54,276 bases of DNA from an uncultured Stenotrophomonas sp. (GCF_945952405.1 NZ_CAMFIA010000024.1:1-54276), one strand, 5' to 3'. Shown: positions 30,484 to 39,457, counted from the first letter of the stretch. The notes: a model not told the origin generated them from the letters alone. Made by a program: numbers and translations.

Positions 30484-30550
30484 CGCCGAGCCGATGCCCG
30501 GCTGCCGTTCGCGTGGTGCATAGAGACATCCACGCATGGCGTGGATCTAC
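30480..30550. repeat. Two REP palindromes between the nrd operon and mntH
   Basis: A GTAGCGCCGAGC-type element starts at 30480 and provides the thioredoxin stop codon. A second one, ATCCACGCATGGCGTGGATC followed by TAC (30528-30550), is in the opposite orientation and lies four bases from the mntH stop. Together they separate the convergent genes and may terminate transcription from both sides. Confidence 0.8.
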
Positions 30551-30554
30551 TGGG

Positions 30555-31886
30555 TCAGGTGCCGGTAAAGGTGTCCACCAGCAGCTTCACGTTCAAGACC
30601 ACGATCACCAGGGCGATCACCCAGGCGAGCGCGCCCAGCCAGCGCGGTGCAACCAGCGCGCCCATCGTCATCCTGTCGGTCACGATGCGCACCAGCGGGA
30701 TGATCGCGAACGGCAGCTGCATCGACAGCACGACCTGGCTGAGGACCAGCAGCCTCACCGCGCCCTGGTCGCCGAACATCACGATGACCACCACCACCGG
30801 GATGATCGCCAGCGCCCGCGTCAGCAGGCGTCGCAGCCACGGCGGCAGGCGCAGGTGCAGGAACCCCTCCATCACGATCTGGCCGGCCAGGGTGGCGGTC
30901 ACTGTCGAATTCAGGCCGGAGGCCAGCAGCGCGACCGCGAACAGCGTCGCCGCCGCGCCCACGCCCAGCATCGGCGCCAGCAGCTGGTGGGCCTGCTCGA
31001 TGTCTTCCACGTCGAAGCGGCCATTGGCGTGGAACACCGCGGCCGCCAGGATCAGGATGCTGGCGTTGATGAACAGTGCCAGGGTCAAGGCGATGGTGCT
31101 GTCGGTCACCGCCCAGCGCAGCGCGCTGCGGCGGCCTTCATCGGTACGCGGGTAGGCGCGGGTCTGCACGATGGACGAATGCAGGTACAGGTTGTGCGGC
31201 ATCACCGTGGCACCGATGATGCCGATCGCGATGTACAGCGCGTGCGGGTCGGTCACCACCTGCGCGCGCGGAATGAACCCACCCAGCACCGCCATCAGCG
31301 GCGGCGCGGCCATCGCGATCTGCACCACGAAGCAGGCGAAGATCACCATCAGCAGCGCGATCACGAAGGCTTCCAGCGCACGGAAGCCACGGTTCATCAG
31401 CAGCAGCACCAGCAGCGTATCCAGCGCGGTGATCACCGCGCCCCACAGCAGGGGCAGGTCGAACAGCAGCTTCAGGGCGATCGCGGTGCCGATCACCTCG
31501 GCGAGGTCGCAGGCAATGATCGCCGCCTCGCACAGCGCCCACAGCGCCAGGTTTACCGGCTTCGGATAGCGCGCGCGGCAGGCCTGGGCCAGGTCCATGC
31601 CGGTGGCGATGCCCAGCCGCGCCGACAGCGCCTGCAGGATCACCGCCATCAGGTTGGAAACGAGGATGACCGACAGCAGCAGGTAGCCGAAGCGCGAACC
31701 GCCGGCGAGGTCAGTGGCCCAGTTGCCTGGATCCATGTAGCCGACCGAGATCATGTAGCCGGGGCCGAGGAAGGCCAGCAGGCGGAACCACCAGTGGCCC
31801 TTGTCGGGCACCGCGACCGAGGCGTTGAGCGCGCCCAGGCTGGCCGCAGGGGAGGCCGAGGGGTCGCGGGGCGCGAGGGTGTTCAT
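30555..31886 (-). CDS. mntH: NRAMP-family manganese/divalent metal transporter
   Basis: A 443-residue H+-coupled Mn2+ importer of the inner membrane with 11 helices. Helix 1 has the metal-binding DPGN ([13 protein letters not shown]) and helix 6 the MPH motif ([19 protein letters not shown]), the two NRAMP signatures. [17 protein letters not shown] and [16 protein letters not shown] are also conserved. The start at 31886 gives the usual soluble N-terminus. A perfect MntR-type box lies 10 bp upstream of the ATG and mntR is divergent, so repression by Mn-MntR is likely. Confidence 0.93.
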   Translation of the reverse strand: MNTLAPRDPSASPAASLGALNASVAVPDKGHWWFRLLAFLGPGYMISVGYMDPGNWATDLAGGSRFGYLLLSVILVSNLMAVILQALSARLGIATGMDLAQACRARYPKPVNLALWALCEAAIIACDLAEVIGTAIALKLLFDLPLLWGAVITALDTLLVLLLMNRGFRALEAFVIALLMVIFACFVVQIAMAAPPLMAVLGGFIPRAQVVTDPHALYIAIGIIGATVMPHNLYLHSSIVQTRAYPRTDEGRRSALRWAVTDSTIALTLALFINASILILAAAVFHANGRFDVEDIEQAHQLLAPMLGVGAAATLFAVALLASGLNSTVTATLAGQIVMEGFLHLRLPPWLRRLLTRALAIIPVVVVIVMFGDQGAVRLLVLSQVVLSMQLPFAIIPLVRIVTDRMTMGALVAPRWLGALAWVIALVIVVLNVKLLVDTFTGT

Positions 31887-31895
31887 GGGTCCGAA

Positions 31896-31911
31896 TATAG
31901 CTCCTGCTATA
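31896..31911. promoter_or_regulatory. MntR box between mntH and mntR
   Basis: TATAGC-TCCT-GCTATA, a perfect 6+4+6 palindrome of the same design as the E. coli MntR site (ATAGCnnnnGCTAT). It lies directly upstream of mntH; the same palindrome with AAGT in the centre is at 35362-35377. Confidence 0.85.
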
Positions 31912-32003
31912 GTCATTAGCAATGTGAAACAATCGTCTTTATCGCGTTACTGGTCCAGAATTCAGGTTCAACCCCGGATCACACCGGAAGGACAGGCGCA
32001 GGC

Positions 32004-32468
32004 GTGGGCAGGACCGACGATTCGACATCGCTGAAAAACACCCCCTTGATCGAGGCCGAGCGCCAGGTCGAGAGCTTCCGGCAGGTGCGCGAGGCGCACC
32101 GCATGGAGCTGGTGGAGGACTATGTCGAGCTGATCTCGGACCTGCTGGCCGATGGCGGTGAGGCCCGCCAGGTCGACATCGCCACCCGCCTGGGCGTGGC
32201 CCAGCCGACCGTGGCGAAGATGCTGCGGCGCCTGGCCCGTGATGGCTGGGTCGTGCAGCGCCCGTACCGTGGCGTGTTCCTGACTCCGGAGGGTGAGGCC
32301 CTGGCGCATGCCAGCCGCCAGCGGCACCAGACGGTGGAGCGCTTCCTGCTGGCGCTGGGGGTGGATGCGGATACCGCACGGCGCGACGCCGAAGGCATCG
32401 AGCACCATGTAAGCGAGCAGACGCTGGCGTTGTTCGAGGCGTTCGTGCGCAAGGCCGAGGGCGGTTGA
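32004..32468 (+). CDS. mntR: DtxR-family manganese-responsive regulator
   Basis: A 154-residue repressor. Residues about 35-95 form the winged helix ([62 protein letters not shown]), and the dimerisation/metal half has [34 protein letters not shown], where Glu-His pairs (EGIEHHVSE) are the expected Mn ligands. The start is a GTG at 32004 with a nearby GGAAGGA; no ATG is available before the conserved part. The gene is divergent from mntH with the box in the 117-bp gap. It probably also controls the receptor at 33127. Confidence 0.9.
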   Translation: MGRTDDSTSLKNTPLIEAERQVESFRQVREAHRMELVEDYVELISDLLADGGEARQVDIATRLGVAQPTVAKMLRRLARDGWVVQRPYRGVFLTPEGEALAHASRQRHQTVERFLLALGVDADTARRDAEGIEHHVSEQTLALFEAFVRKAEGG

Positions 32469-32537
32469 GTCGCGGTTTGCGTGTTGCTGTTGGCGAGGCA
32501 GGGTAACGAGTCGAGCAGGGCTTGACGCTGCAAAGGC

Positions 32538-32560
32538 ATCCACGCATGGCGTGGATCTAC
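32538..32560 (-). repeat. GTAGATCCACGC-type REP
   Basis: ATCCACGCATGGCGTGGATC followed by TAC, i.e. a GTAGATCCACGC palindrome on the minus strand, in the gap between the convergent mntR and thioredoxin-like genes. It is identical in sequence to the element at 30528-30550. Confidence 0.85.
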
Positions 32561-32588
32561 TGCGGAAGCTGCCTGCTTGGCGGCTGTT

Positions 32589-33137
32589 CTACAGCCCCGA
32601 CGGGCAGCGCGCCTGCGGCTGCGCGCAGGCGCGGGCCTGCCATTCCTTCAGCACCGGCTGCAGGCCTTCGTAGCGGCGGCCATGCCAGCCGTTGGCCAGC
32701 ACCGTGCCCTCGGCATCGATCAGCACCAGGTTGGGTGGGCCCAGCCCGGCCAGGGCCCGCAGCGCCGGCATGCGTGCGGCGCGGCGCGGATCCAGCACCG
32801 GCCACGGCATCTCCTGCAGCTGCATGTAGCGGCGCAGCGCGGCGTCGCCCGGGTCAAGGCTGACGTACACCACTTCGGTGTCGGCGCCGGCCTGGCGCAG
32901 CGCGTCGCGCACGCTGCGCAGGGTCGGCACGAAGGCGTGGCATGGCGCACACCAGTCGGCGCCGAAGTACAGCGCCAGCAGGGGCGGTGGCGGCGACCAC
33001 TGCACCGGCAGCAGGCTGCGTGGCCCGGGCCGCATCAGCGAGGCGGAAACCTGTGCGTGCAGGTCCGCGGCCATTGCCGGGGCGGCCAGCAGCAGGGCGG
33101 CGGCCATCAACAGGCGCGGCAGCCGTTCAGAACGCAT
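32589..33137 (-). CDS. Exported thioredoxin-like protein (TlpA/ResA type, CAPC)
   Basis: A 182-residue periplasmic protein with signal peptide LPRLLMAAALLLAAPAMAA and a thioredoxin active site YFGADWCAPCHAFVPTLRSVRDAL. VVYVSLDPGDAALRRYM and LGPPNLVLIDAEGTVL carry the inserted strand and cis-Pro of the TlpA group. Its ATG overlaps the end of the TonB receptor by 11 bases, so the pair is translated together. A role in reducing a metal, a substrate, or the cysteines of the receptor plug (CQNC) is an inference. It shares the MntR-box promoter. Confidence 0.83.
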   Translation of the reverse strand: MRSERLPRLLMAAALLLAAPAMAADLHAQVSASLMRPGPRSLLPVQWSPPPPLLALYFGADWCAPCHAFVPTLRSVRDALRQAGADTEVVYVSLDPGDAALRRYMQLQEMPWPVLDPRRAARMPALRALAGLGPPNLVLIDAEGTVLANGWHGRRYEGLQPVLKEWQARACAQPQARCPSGL

Positions 33138-35286
33138 AGCGGAGATTGACGTACCAGGAGCGTGCGAAGCGCGGCCCGTAGACATAGTCGCTGTCGCGCA
33201 GTGCACCGACTTCCAGATCCTTCTGGCGCTGGTCGAAGACATTCTTCACGCCTGCAGCCACCGAGACCTCCTGTTGCGCCTGCGCACCGAAGTGACGATG
33301 CCAGCGCGCACCGAGATCGGTAACCAGGAAGGCGCGGGTACGGTGCAGCTCGCCCAGGCGATTGTTCAGCACCGGCATCGACCCGGTGTGGCGCAACGCC
33401 ACGAAGGTTTCCCACGGTTCGGCCGGCAGCCAGCTGAGCTGGGCCAGGCCGGTCCAGCGCGGCGTCTTCAGGTAGTCGCGGCTTTCGATGACGGTGTCGC
33501 CGCCGTCGCCGCGGTCGTCGAAGATGCGCTGTGGCTCGCGGAAGCGCGAGCGGTACCACGAAGCCCCGGCCGACAGGCGCCACTGCGGTGATGGCTGCCA
33601 GCCGAGGTTGGTTTCCATGCCCAACACATTCGAACCGGAGGCGTTGTAGCGCAGCTGGCTGAGCTGGCCGTCATCGCCACGCTGGATCTCGCCCAGTGCG
33701 AAGGTGTCGCGGATGCGGGCGTACGAGGCGGTAGCGTCCCAGCTCCAGACCGGATTGGCCGGGTCCGAGCGCCAGTCGAAGCCGAACAGCGTGGTCAACG
33801 CGCGTTCCTCCTTCAGGCCGGTGGTGTTGCGCACGCGCACCTGCTCGCCGCCGAGCGTATCGACGTGCACGTCCTCGACGAAGATCTCCGGTGCGCGGAA
33901 GCCGGTGGCGATGCCGGCCCGCCACTTCAGGTTCGGGCTGGCCTGCCAGGCCAGCGCGATGCGCGGCGAGAACACGGCGTTGTCCAGCTCCGAACTCTTG
34001 TCGACGCGCGCGCCGAGCACCAGGTCCACGCTGTCGCGCAGGCTCCACTCGTCCTGGATGAACGCGCCGAGCGTGTGGAAGGTGGCGTCCTCCAGCACCG
34101 CGAGGCGCTGGCCGGCGCCATTGCGGTTGTCGTCGCGCAGCGCCTCGTGCTTGTACTGCACGCCGAAGGCGAGCGCGTGCGCGCCCAGCCGCCAGTTCAA
34201 CTGGCTGTCGATGTAGTGCAGCGGGTTGCGGGTGCGGCCGTACTGCCGCCAGGAACGCGCGGCCGCGCTGCCAGCCACGTTGCGGTCCAGCTGCGACGGG
34301 TCATAGCCGGGCGCGGACGGATCGGTGACCACATCGCCGAGGCCACCATAGAAGCTGTCGCGATCGATGTCGGCGAAGGCATAGGCGAGACGGAAGTCGA
34401 CGTCCGCATTGACCTCCTGGTCCCACGACACGCTGCCACGGCGATACTTCGTGTCCAGTGATTCGGCAATGTTGGCCAGGTACTCGGGCTGGTCCAGGCG
34501 ATTGCCGCCGCGGCGGGTTTCATCGGTCACCTGCAGGTCCAGGCGCAGCCGGGTGCCCGGGGTCGGGGCGTACCAGGCCTGCACGCCGCCGACCTTGAGG
34601 TTCTTGCGGGTGATCTCGGTGTAGCCATCGCCGTTGTAGTCGATGCCGCTGTTCCAGTTGCGTTGTGCGATCACCGACAGCCCCGCGTCCGCATCCTGGC
34701 CGACCAGGTCCAGGCGCACGTCGGCATTCTTCTGCGGCGTGCCCTTCAGCACGTCCACGCCGGCCTGCACATGGCCGCCGCTGCGCGCCGGCAGAGGCGG
34801 AATCAGGTTGATCACGCCGGCGACCGCGCCAGGGCCATACAGCGCAGAGCCACCTCCCTTGACGACTTCGATGCGGTCGACGAAGCCGGCCGGGATCTGT
34901 TCCAGCCCATACACACTGCCCAGCGTGGACAGCAGCGGGATGCCGTCGAACAGCAGCTGGTTGTAGGCACCGGGCAGGCCCAGCAGCTGCACCTCACTGG
35001 TGTTGCAGTTCTGGCAGTTGCTTTCCACGCGCAGGCCGTTGATCAGCTCCGCCGCGCGTGAAAAGTCCGTGGCGGCACGCAGTGCGATGTCTTCCCTGCG
35101 CAATACCTCGGTGCGGATGGGGACGTCCGACAGCAGGCGCTCGCTGCGGGTGGCGGTACTCACCTTGACCTGCACGCGGTCCAGTTCCGTCGGTTTCGGA
35201 GGGGTGGCCAGTGCAGGCAGCGGCAAGGCGATGGCAAGGGTGGCGGTCAGCGGCAACCGGCGGAAGCGGTGGGGGATAAAGCGCAT
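33127..35286 (-). CDS. TonB-dependent receptor with MntR box upstream (candidate Mn or metal-complex uptake)
   Basis: A 719-residue outer-membrane receptor with signal peptide LPLTATLAIALPLPALA. Plug: VLRREDIALRAATDFSRAAELINGLRVESNCQNCNTSEVQLLGLPGAYNQLLFDGIPL and VVKGGGSALYGPGAVAGVINL; the CQNC pair after the first conserved block is a cysteine-rich feature of some metal-complex receptors. The barrel ends RSWYVNLRYAF. The ATG at 35286 follows an AAGGA; an upstream in-frame start at 35394 would translate the MntR box. It forms an operon with the exported thioredoxin-like gene. Mn uptake would parallel MnoT in Bradyrhizobium, but the ligand is not proven. Confidence 0.9.
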   Translation of the reverse strand: MRFIPHRFRRLPLTATLAIALPLPALATPPKPTELDRVQVKVSTATRSERLLSDVPIRTEVLRREDIALRAATDFSRAAELINGLRVESNCQNCNTSEVQLLGLPGAYNQLLFDGIPLLSTLGSVYGLEQIPAGFVDRIEVVKGGGSALYGPGAVAGVINLIPPLPARSGGHVQAGVDVLKGTPQKNADVRLDLVGQDADAGLSVIAQRNWNSGIDYNGDGYTEITRKNLKVGGVQAWYAPTPGTRLRLDLQVTDETRRGGNRLDQPEYLANIAESLDTKYRRGSVSWDQEVNADVDFRLAYAFADIDRDSFYGGLGDVVTDPSAPGYDPSQLDRNVAGSAAARSWRQYGRTRNPLHYIDSQLNWRLGAHALAFGVQYKHEALRDDNRNGAGQRLAVLEDATFHTLGAFIQDEWSLRDSVDLVLGARVDKSSELDNAVFSPRIALAWQASPNLKWRAGIATGFRAPEIFVEDVHVDTLGGEQVRVRNTTGLKEERALTTLFGFDWRSDPANPVWSWDATASYARIRDTFALGEIQRGDDGQLSQLRYNASGSNVLGMETNLGWQPSPQWRLSAGASWYRSRFREPQRIFDDRGDGGDTVIESRDYLKTPRWTGLAQLSWLPAEPWETFVALRHTGSMPVLNNRLGELHRTRAFLVTDLGARWHRHFGAQAQQEVSVAAGVKNVFDQRQKDLEVGALRDSDYVYGPRFARSWYVNLRYAF

Positions 35287-35361
35287 GAGGGCGTCGTCCT
35301 TGGGGGAAAAAAGGCGGCGAGGGCGACCTGGCTGATGCATATGAAAGCAGTGGCTTATGAA

Positions 35362-35377
35362 TATAGCAAGTGCTATA
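35362..35377. promoter_or_regulatory. Second MntR box, upstream of the TonB receptor
   Basis: TATAGC-AAGT-GCTATA, identical arms to the box in front of mntH (31896-31911). It lies 76 bp upstream of the receptor start. Confidence 0.8.
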
Positions 35378-35431
35378 TAACGAAGCCGTAGCAATTCCGC
35401 GTGGGGCGCCCGTCCAGTCAGATCATGCGTG

Positions 35432-35441
35432 TGTTATAACA
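35432..35441. promoter_or_regulatory. TGTTATAACA palindrome, possible Zur or other metal-regulator site
   Basis: A perfect 10-bp palindrome in an AT-rich patch (GTGTTATAACATTACAATTA) 55 bp upstream of the MntR box, in the same promoter region. It resembles the core half of gamma-proteobacterial Zur sites (ATGTTATA), but the outer parts do not match well. Confidence 0.3.
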
Positions 35442-35513
35442 TTACAATTAAGGGTCGCAACCCTGCCGGTGGTCATGCACCGGGGATGGCGTTGCCGTGT
35501 GGCGCAGGCAGTC

Positions 35514-35552
35514 GGGGTCACAGCCCTTTCCTGCCGAAAGGGATCCGACCCC
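35514..35552. repeat. GGGGTC...GACCCC inverted repeat after the TetR gene
   Basis: GGGGTC and CCCTTTC pair with GAAAGGG and GACCCC around a CTGCC loop, giving a long interrupted stem 14 bp after the TetR stop codon. It is probably the TetR terminator and may be another dispersed dyad family. Confidence 0.6.
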
Positions 35553-35565
35553 TGCGGGGCGATCG

Positions 35566-36222
35566 TCAGCCGCGGCGGAATGCGGCGGGGGTGCGGGCGC
35601 CGACGATGATCATGCGGATCATCGTGGAGATCTGTTCGACCAGCTCCGGATCCTTCTCCGGCGGCAGGTCCATGGCGGTGGCACCCATCGCGAACACCAG
35701 CCGGGTGATGGCCTTGGCCACCAGTTCGGGGGCATGCAGCACGGCACCATCCAGCGCCGCCAGGCGCACCAGGTCGTGCTGCAGTTCTTCCTCGAAATAG
35801 TGCAGCTCGCGCTCGACCGCATGCTTGAAGTCGTCCGAGCCGACCGCGCCTTCGCGCAGCAGTACGTGCAGCAGCTTGTCGTCGGCGCGCAGCTGCTCCA
35901 TGAACGTCTCCACCGACACCCGGACCACGCTGCTGGCCGTGGAGGTGGCACGCTGACGGGCTTCGCCGATGATGGTGCGCAGCGAGCGGCCGGCGGCATC
36001 GATCAGCGCCACGGCCAGTTCGTCCATGTCGCGGAACTGCCGGTAGAAGCTGTTCGGCGCGATGCCGGCCTCGCGTGCCACTTCGCGCAGGCTGAGCGTG
36101 GACAGGCTGCGGTGTGGCCCGATCAGTTTCAGGGCGGCGGCCAACAGGTCCTCGCGGCTCACCGTGCGGCGGGCCGGGCTGTTGGCATCTTCGGGCGTCG
36201 ACAAGACGGTGGCAGCGGCCAT
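35566..36222 (-). CDS. TetR-family regulator (FabR/DesT-like)
   Basis: A 218-residue repressor. The N-terminal helix-turn-helix reads SREDLLAAALKLIGPHRSLSTLSLREVAREAGIAPNSFYRQFRDMDELAVALI, the pattern of FabR and DesT, which sense the saturated/unsaturated acyl-CoA ratio. The ligand domain has FMEQLRADDKLLHVLLREGAVG and a helical tail. It is divergent from a ferredoxin reductase and a fatty-acid desaturase, like desT versus desCB in Pseudomonas aeruginosa. The start is uncertain between 36222 and ATGs at 36252 or 36258. Two overlapping palindromes in the gap are the likely operators. Confidence 0.85.
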   Translation of the reverse strand: MAAATVLSTPEDANSPARRTVSREDLLAAALKLIGPHRSLSTLSLREVAREAGIAPNSFYRQFRDMDELAVALIDAAGRSLRTIIGEARQRATSTASSVVRVSVETFMEQLRADDKLLHVLLREGAVGSDDFKHAVERELHYFEEELQHDLVRLAALDGAVLHAPELVAKAITRLVFAMGATAMDLPPEKDPELVEQISTMIRMIIVGARTPAAFRRG

Positions 36223-36268
36223 GAGGATTCCGGTGGGGCGAGGCTGAATCATACCCAATCCGGTTCAA

Positions 36269-36293
36269 TATACACATGTATACACAGGTGTAT
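36269..36293. promoter_or_regulatory. Two overlapping palindromic operators
   Basis: TATACACATGTATA (36269-36282) and ATACACAGGTGTAT (36280-36293) are both perfect inverted repeats and share three bases. They lie between the TetR start and the oxidoreductase start (36315), as expected for repression of both genes. Confidence 0.7.
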
Positions 36294-36314
36294 GTGCGCC
36301 CGTATAGTGCGCCC

Positions 36315-37385
36315 ATGAGCGCTGTCGTCCGTCCGTCCCTGTTCTCTCCACACCGCTGGGTCTCGCCGTCGCTGTTCGATTTCTGGGCGGGCCAGCTCAA
36401 TCCCCTGTGGACCCTGCGCGAGCCGGTGGCCCGCCTGCTCCGGCGTGAACCGGCCGGCGAGGGCGCGGCGACCCTGGTGCTGCGTACCAACCGGCACTGG
36501 TCCGGCATGCGCGCCGGCCAGCACGTCACCCTCGGGGTGGAGATCGAAGGGCGGCTGTGGCAACGCAGCTACAGCCCCACCGTGCTGGGCCCGCGCGAGC
36601 TGGCGATTACCGTCAAGGCAGTGGAGGGTGGCCGGGTCAGCCAGCACCTGGTCCAGCATGCACGGCGCGGCGAGTTGTTCCGTCTGGATGCCGCCTTTGG
36701 CGAGTTCCACCTGCCGGTTGCGGCGCCCGTGCTGCTGCTGGCGGCGGGCAGTGGCATCACGCCGATGCGCAGCCTGTTGCGCGAGGCCTGCCAGCGCCCG
36801 CTGGCGGCGCCGCTGGACCTGTTCTACTGGGAACGCACGGCTGCTCACCTGCAGTTCCGTGATGAACTGCAGGCTCTGGCCGCGGCCCATCCCAACCTGC
36901 GCGTGCACCTGCTGACCACCCGTGAAGGTGACGTGCCTGCGGCGCGCATCGACAACCACACGCTGCAGGCCGCCGGCGATGACACGCCGTTGGCGCAGCG
37001 CCACGTGCTGGCCTGTGGCCCGGATGGCTTCGTCGCCGCTGCGCGCGCGCGCCTGGCGCACCAGGTGGCCGGCTTCCAGGCCGAAGCCTTCACACCACCG
37101 GCGCCGATCCGCGATGGCAGCAGCGAAGGCGAAGTGTCGCTGACCCTGGCACGCAGCGGCCGCCAGCTGAGCGTGCCGCGCGGCCGTTCGCTGCTGGAGA
37201 GCCTCGAAGCCCACGGCATCAAGCCCAAGCACGGCTGCCGCATGGGCATCTGCAACAGTTGTTCCTGCGACCGCGTCAGTGGCGCTACCCGCCACCTGCG
37301 CACCGGCGACCTGCAGTCCGAATCGGCACAGCCGGTGCGGATCTGCGTGAGCGCTCCGACCACCGACCTGACTTTGGATCTCTGA
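36315..37385 (+). CDS. Ferredoxin/NAD(P)H reductase with C-terminal [2Fe-2S] domain (DesC-like)
   Basis: A 356-residue electron-transfer flavoprotein. The FAD-binding motif is RLWQRSYSPT (about residue 88), the NAD(P) site is LLLAAGSGITPMRSLLREA, and the C-terminal plant-type ferredoxin has HGCRMGICNSCSC with a distal Cys in VRICVS, giving the four cluster ligands. It should supply electrons from NAD(P)H to the desaturase encoded 11 bp downstream, as DesC does for DesB. The start at 36315 follows immediately on the operator region. Confidence 0.87.
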   Translation: MSAVVRPSLFSPHRWVSPSLFDFWAGQLNPLWTLREPVARLLRREPAGEGAATLVLRTNRHWSGMRAGQHVTLGVEIEGRLWQRSYSPTVLGPRELAITVKAVEGGRVSQHLVQHARRGELFRLDAAFGEFHLPVAAPVLLLAAGSGITPMRSLLREACQRPLAAPLDLFYWERTAAHLQFRDELQALAAAHPNLRVHLLTTREGDVPAARIDNHTLQAAGDDTPLAQRHVLACGPDGFVAAARARLAHQVAGFQAEAFTPPAPIRDGSSEGEVSLTLARSGRQLSVPRGRSLLESLEAHGIKPKHGCRMGICNSCSCDRVSGATRHLRTGDLQSESAQPVRICVSAPTTDLTLDL

Positions 37386-37396
37386 GGACCGTTGCC

Positions 37397-38545
37397 ATGA
37401 CCCGCGCTACCGACCGTGCCCTGAGCACCGCCGAGATGCATGCCTTCGGCGAAGAACTCGATGCGATCCGCGACCGTGTGATCGGCAGCCTCGGTGCCTC
37501 CGATACCCGCTACATCCGCCGCGTGGCCGCCGCTGTGCGCTGGTTCGGCGTGGGCGGGCGCGGCCTGCTGTTCCTGGCCGCGTTCTCGCCGCTGTTCTGG
37601 ATGCCGCTGCTGTGGCCGGCCGCGATCACCGGCACCCTGTTGCTGGCGTTGTCGAAGATCCTGGAGAACATGGAGCTCGGTCACAACGTCATGCACGGCC
37701 AGTTCGACTGGACCGGCGACCCCAAGCTCAACGGCAATACCTACGAGTGGGACATCGTTGCCACGGCCGACAACTGGCGCAAGACCCACAATTTCCGCCA
37801 CCACACCTATACCAACGTGCGGGGCATGGACGATGACATCGGCTATGGGCTGCTGCGCATTTTCCCGGAGCAGCGCTGGAAGCCGTTCTACCTGCTGCAG
37901 CCGATCATCGCGCCGATCTTCGCGTTGCTGTTCCAGTGGGGCGTGGCTGCGCAGGACCTGCGCCTGGGCCGCTGGCTGAAGGGGCGCATGAGTGGCCGCG
38001 CGATGTGGCTGCAGACCCGTCCCGTGGCGCGCAAGATGCTGCGCCAGGTGCTGAAGGACTACGTGTTCTTCCCGCTGCTGGCCGGTCCGTTCTTCCTCAC
38101 CGTGATGCTGGGCAACCTGGTCGCCAATGGCCTGCGTAACATCTGGACCTACGTGATCATCTTCTGCGGCCATTTCACCGCCGAATCGGAAACTTTCCCG
38201 AAGGAATGCCTGCGCAATGAATCGCGCGGGCACTGGTACCTGCGCCAGCTGCGCGGCTCGTCCAATATCAGTGGTGGCTTCCTGATCAACGTACTGTCGG
38301 GCAACCTCAGCCACCAGATCGAGCATCACTTCTATCCGGACCTGCCGGCCAACCGCTATGCGGCCATCGCCAAGGAAGTGAAGGACATCTGCCGCCGCTA
38401 CGGCCAGCACTACAACAACGGCTCGCTGCCGCGCCAGTTCGGCCAGGTGGTCTGGCGCATCCTGCGCCATGCCTTCCCGAGCAAGCCGCGCCGCCTGCCG
38501 ATGGCGGACATCATGTCCGCACCGGCCTCGGCCAACGCGGGCTGA
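37397..38545 (+). CDS. Membrane fatty-acid desaturase (acyl-CoA/lipid delta-9 type, DesB-like)
   Basis: A 382-residue integral membrane diiron desaturase. The three histidine boxes are HNVMH (LGHNVMHGQF), HNFRHHTYTN and HQIEHHFYPD, with hydrophobic pairs (GVGGRGLLFLAAFSPLFWMPLL; VFFPLLAGPFFLTVMLGNLV) between them. It introduces double bonds into acyl chains, adjusting membrane fluidity, and receives electrons from the upstream reductase. Its genes are co-transcribed (11-bp gap). Confidence 0.9.
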   Translation: MTRATDRALSTAEMHAFGEELDAIRDRVIGSLGASDTRYIRRVAAAVRWFGVGGRGLLFLAAFSPLFWMPLLWPAAITGTLLLALSKILENMELGHNVMHGQFDWTGDPKLNGNTYEWDIVATADNWRKTHNFRHHTYTNVRGMDDDIGYGLLRIFPEQRWKPFYLLQPIIAPIFALLFQWGVAAQDLRLGRWLKGRMSGRAMWLQTRPVARKMLRQVLKDYVFFPLLAGPFFLTVMLGNLVANGLRNIWTYVIIFCGHFTAESETFPKECLRNESRGHWYLRQLRGSSNISGGFLINVLSGNLSHQIEHHFYPDLPANRYAAIAKEVKDICRRYGQHYNNGSLPRQFGQVVWRILRHAFPSKPRRLPMADIMSAPASANAG

Positions 38546-38550
38546 TCGAC

Positions 38551-38886
38551 TCAGCCCGCCTTCGCCAGCGCCGCCTGTTCGCGGTCCAGGCGGCGCAGGA
38601 ACACCTGCATTTCCCTGCGCGCCTGCTGGTCGCCCTTGCTGCCGGCCACGCTCAACCCGCGCTGCCACGCCTCGCGCGCCGCCTGCGGCTGGCCACTGGC
38701 CAGCCAGGCCTTGCCCAGCAGCTTCCACGCTGCCGAGTACTGCGGATCGAGCACCACGCAGCGGCCGAGGTGGGTCGCCGCGCGTACCGGGTTGCCGGCA
38801 TCCAGCCAGCCCTTGCCGAGACCAAAGCGCAGCAGCGCGCCGTCCTTGCCGCTGGCAAGCATGCATTCCAGCGCTTCGATGTTCAT
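38551..38886 (-). CDS. TPR-repeat protein, last gene of the sodA operon
   Basis: A 111-residue helical protein with tetratricopeptide-like units: ALLRFGLGKGWLDAGNPVRAATHLGRCVVLDPQYSAAWKLLGKAWLASGQPQAAREAWQRGLSVAGSKGD. No signal peptide. It overlaps the flavin reductase gene by the ATGA junction at 38883-38886. A scaffold or partner role is likely; no function is assigned. Confidence 0.75.
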   Translation of the reverse strand: MNIEALECMLASGKDGALLRFGLGKGWLDAGNPVRAATHLGRCVVLDPQYSAAWKLLGKAWLASGQPQAAREAWQRGLSVAGSKGDQQARREMQVFLRRLDREQAALAKAG

Positions 38887-39457
38887 GGGCGCACCTCCAC
38901 CAGCAGTTCGGCCGGCCCCGGCTGCAAGCGGCCGCGGTGGAACAGCAGGGGCGCGCCGCCGTTCTCGTTGACCTCGATGATGCGGCCGGCCAGCAACAGG
39001 TGATCGCCCACTGGCCACTGTGCGTGGCGCGTGCAGGTGAGATGCGCGACCGCACCGGCGATGCGGGGCGGAGCGCCGTCCTCATCGTCCAGCAGCGGCA
39101 GGCCGTCGAAGCGGTTGCGTACCTGCGGGTCGGCGAAGCGTCGTGCCAGTGCTTCCTGGTCGGCACCGAGTACGCTGATCGCGAAGCGGGTGGCACGCTG
39201 GAACACGGACAGGCTCTGCGCGTGCAGCGCGAGGTTCCACAGCACCAGCGGCGGTTGCAGCGAGACCGGGACGAACGAGTTGATGGTCAGGCCGACCGGG
39301 TTGCCCTGTCCATCGCGGGCGCAGACGATGGCCACCCCGGTCGGGAAATGACCGAGCAGCCGCCGCAGCGAGCGCGGCGGCATCGCGACCGACGGCACCG
39401 GGGCCGGGGCGGGGAAGACCCCCGCCCACGGCCCGGCGTACGGCAGTGTCTCGCCGC

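Noticed and set aside
35286..35394. Upstream start at 35394 for the Mn-type TonB receptor
   Set aside because: It would translate across the MntR box and place about 36 residues before a good signal peptide; the ATG at 35286 has a ribosome site.
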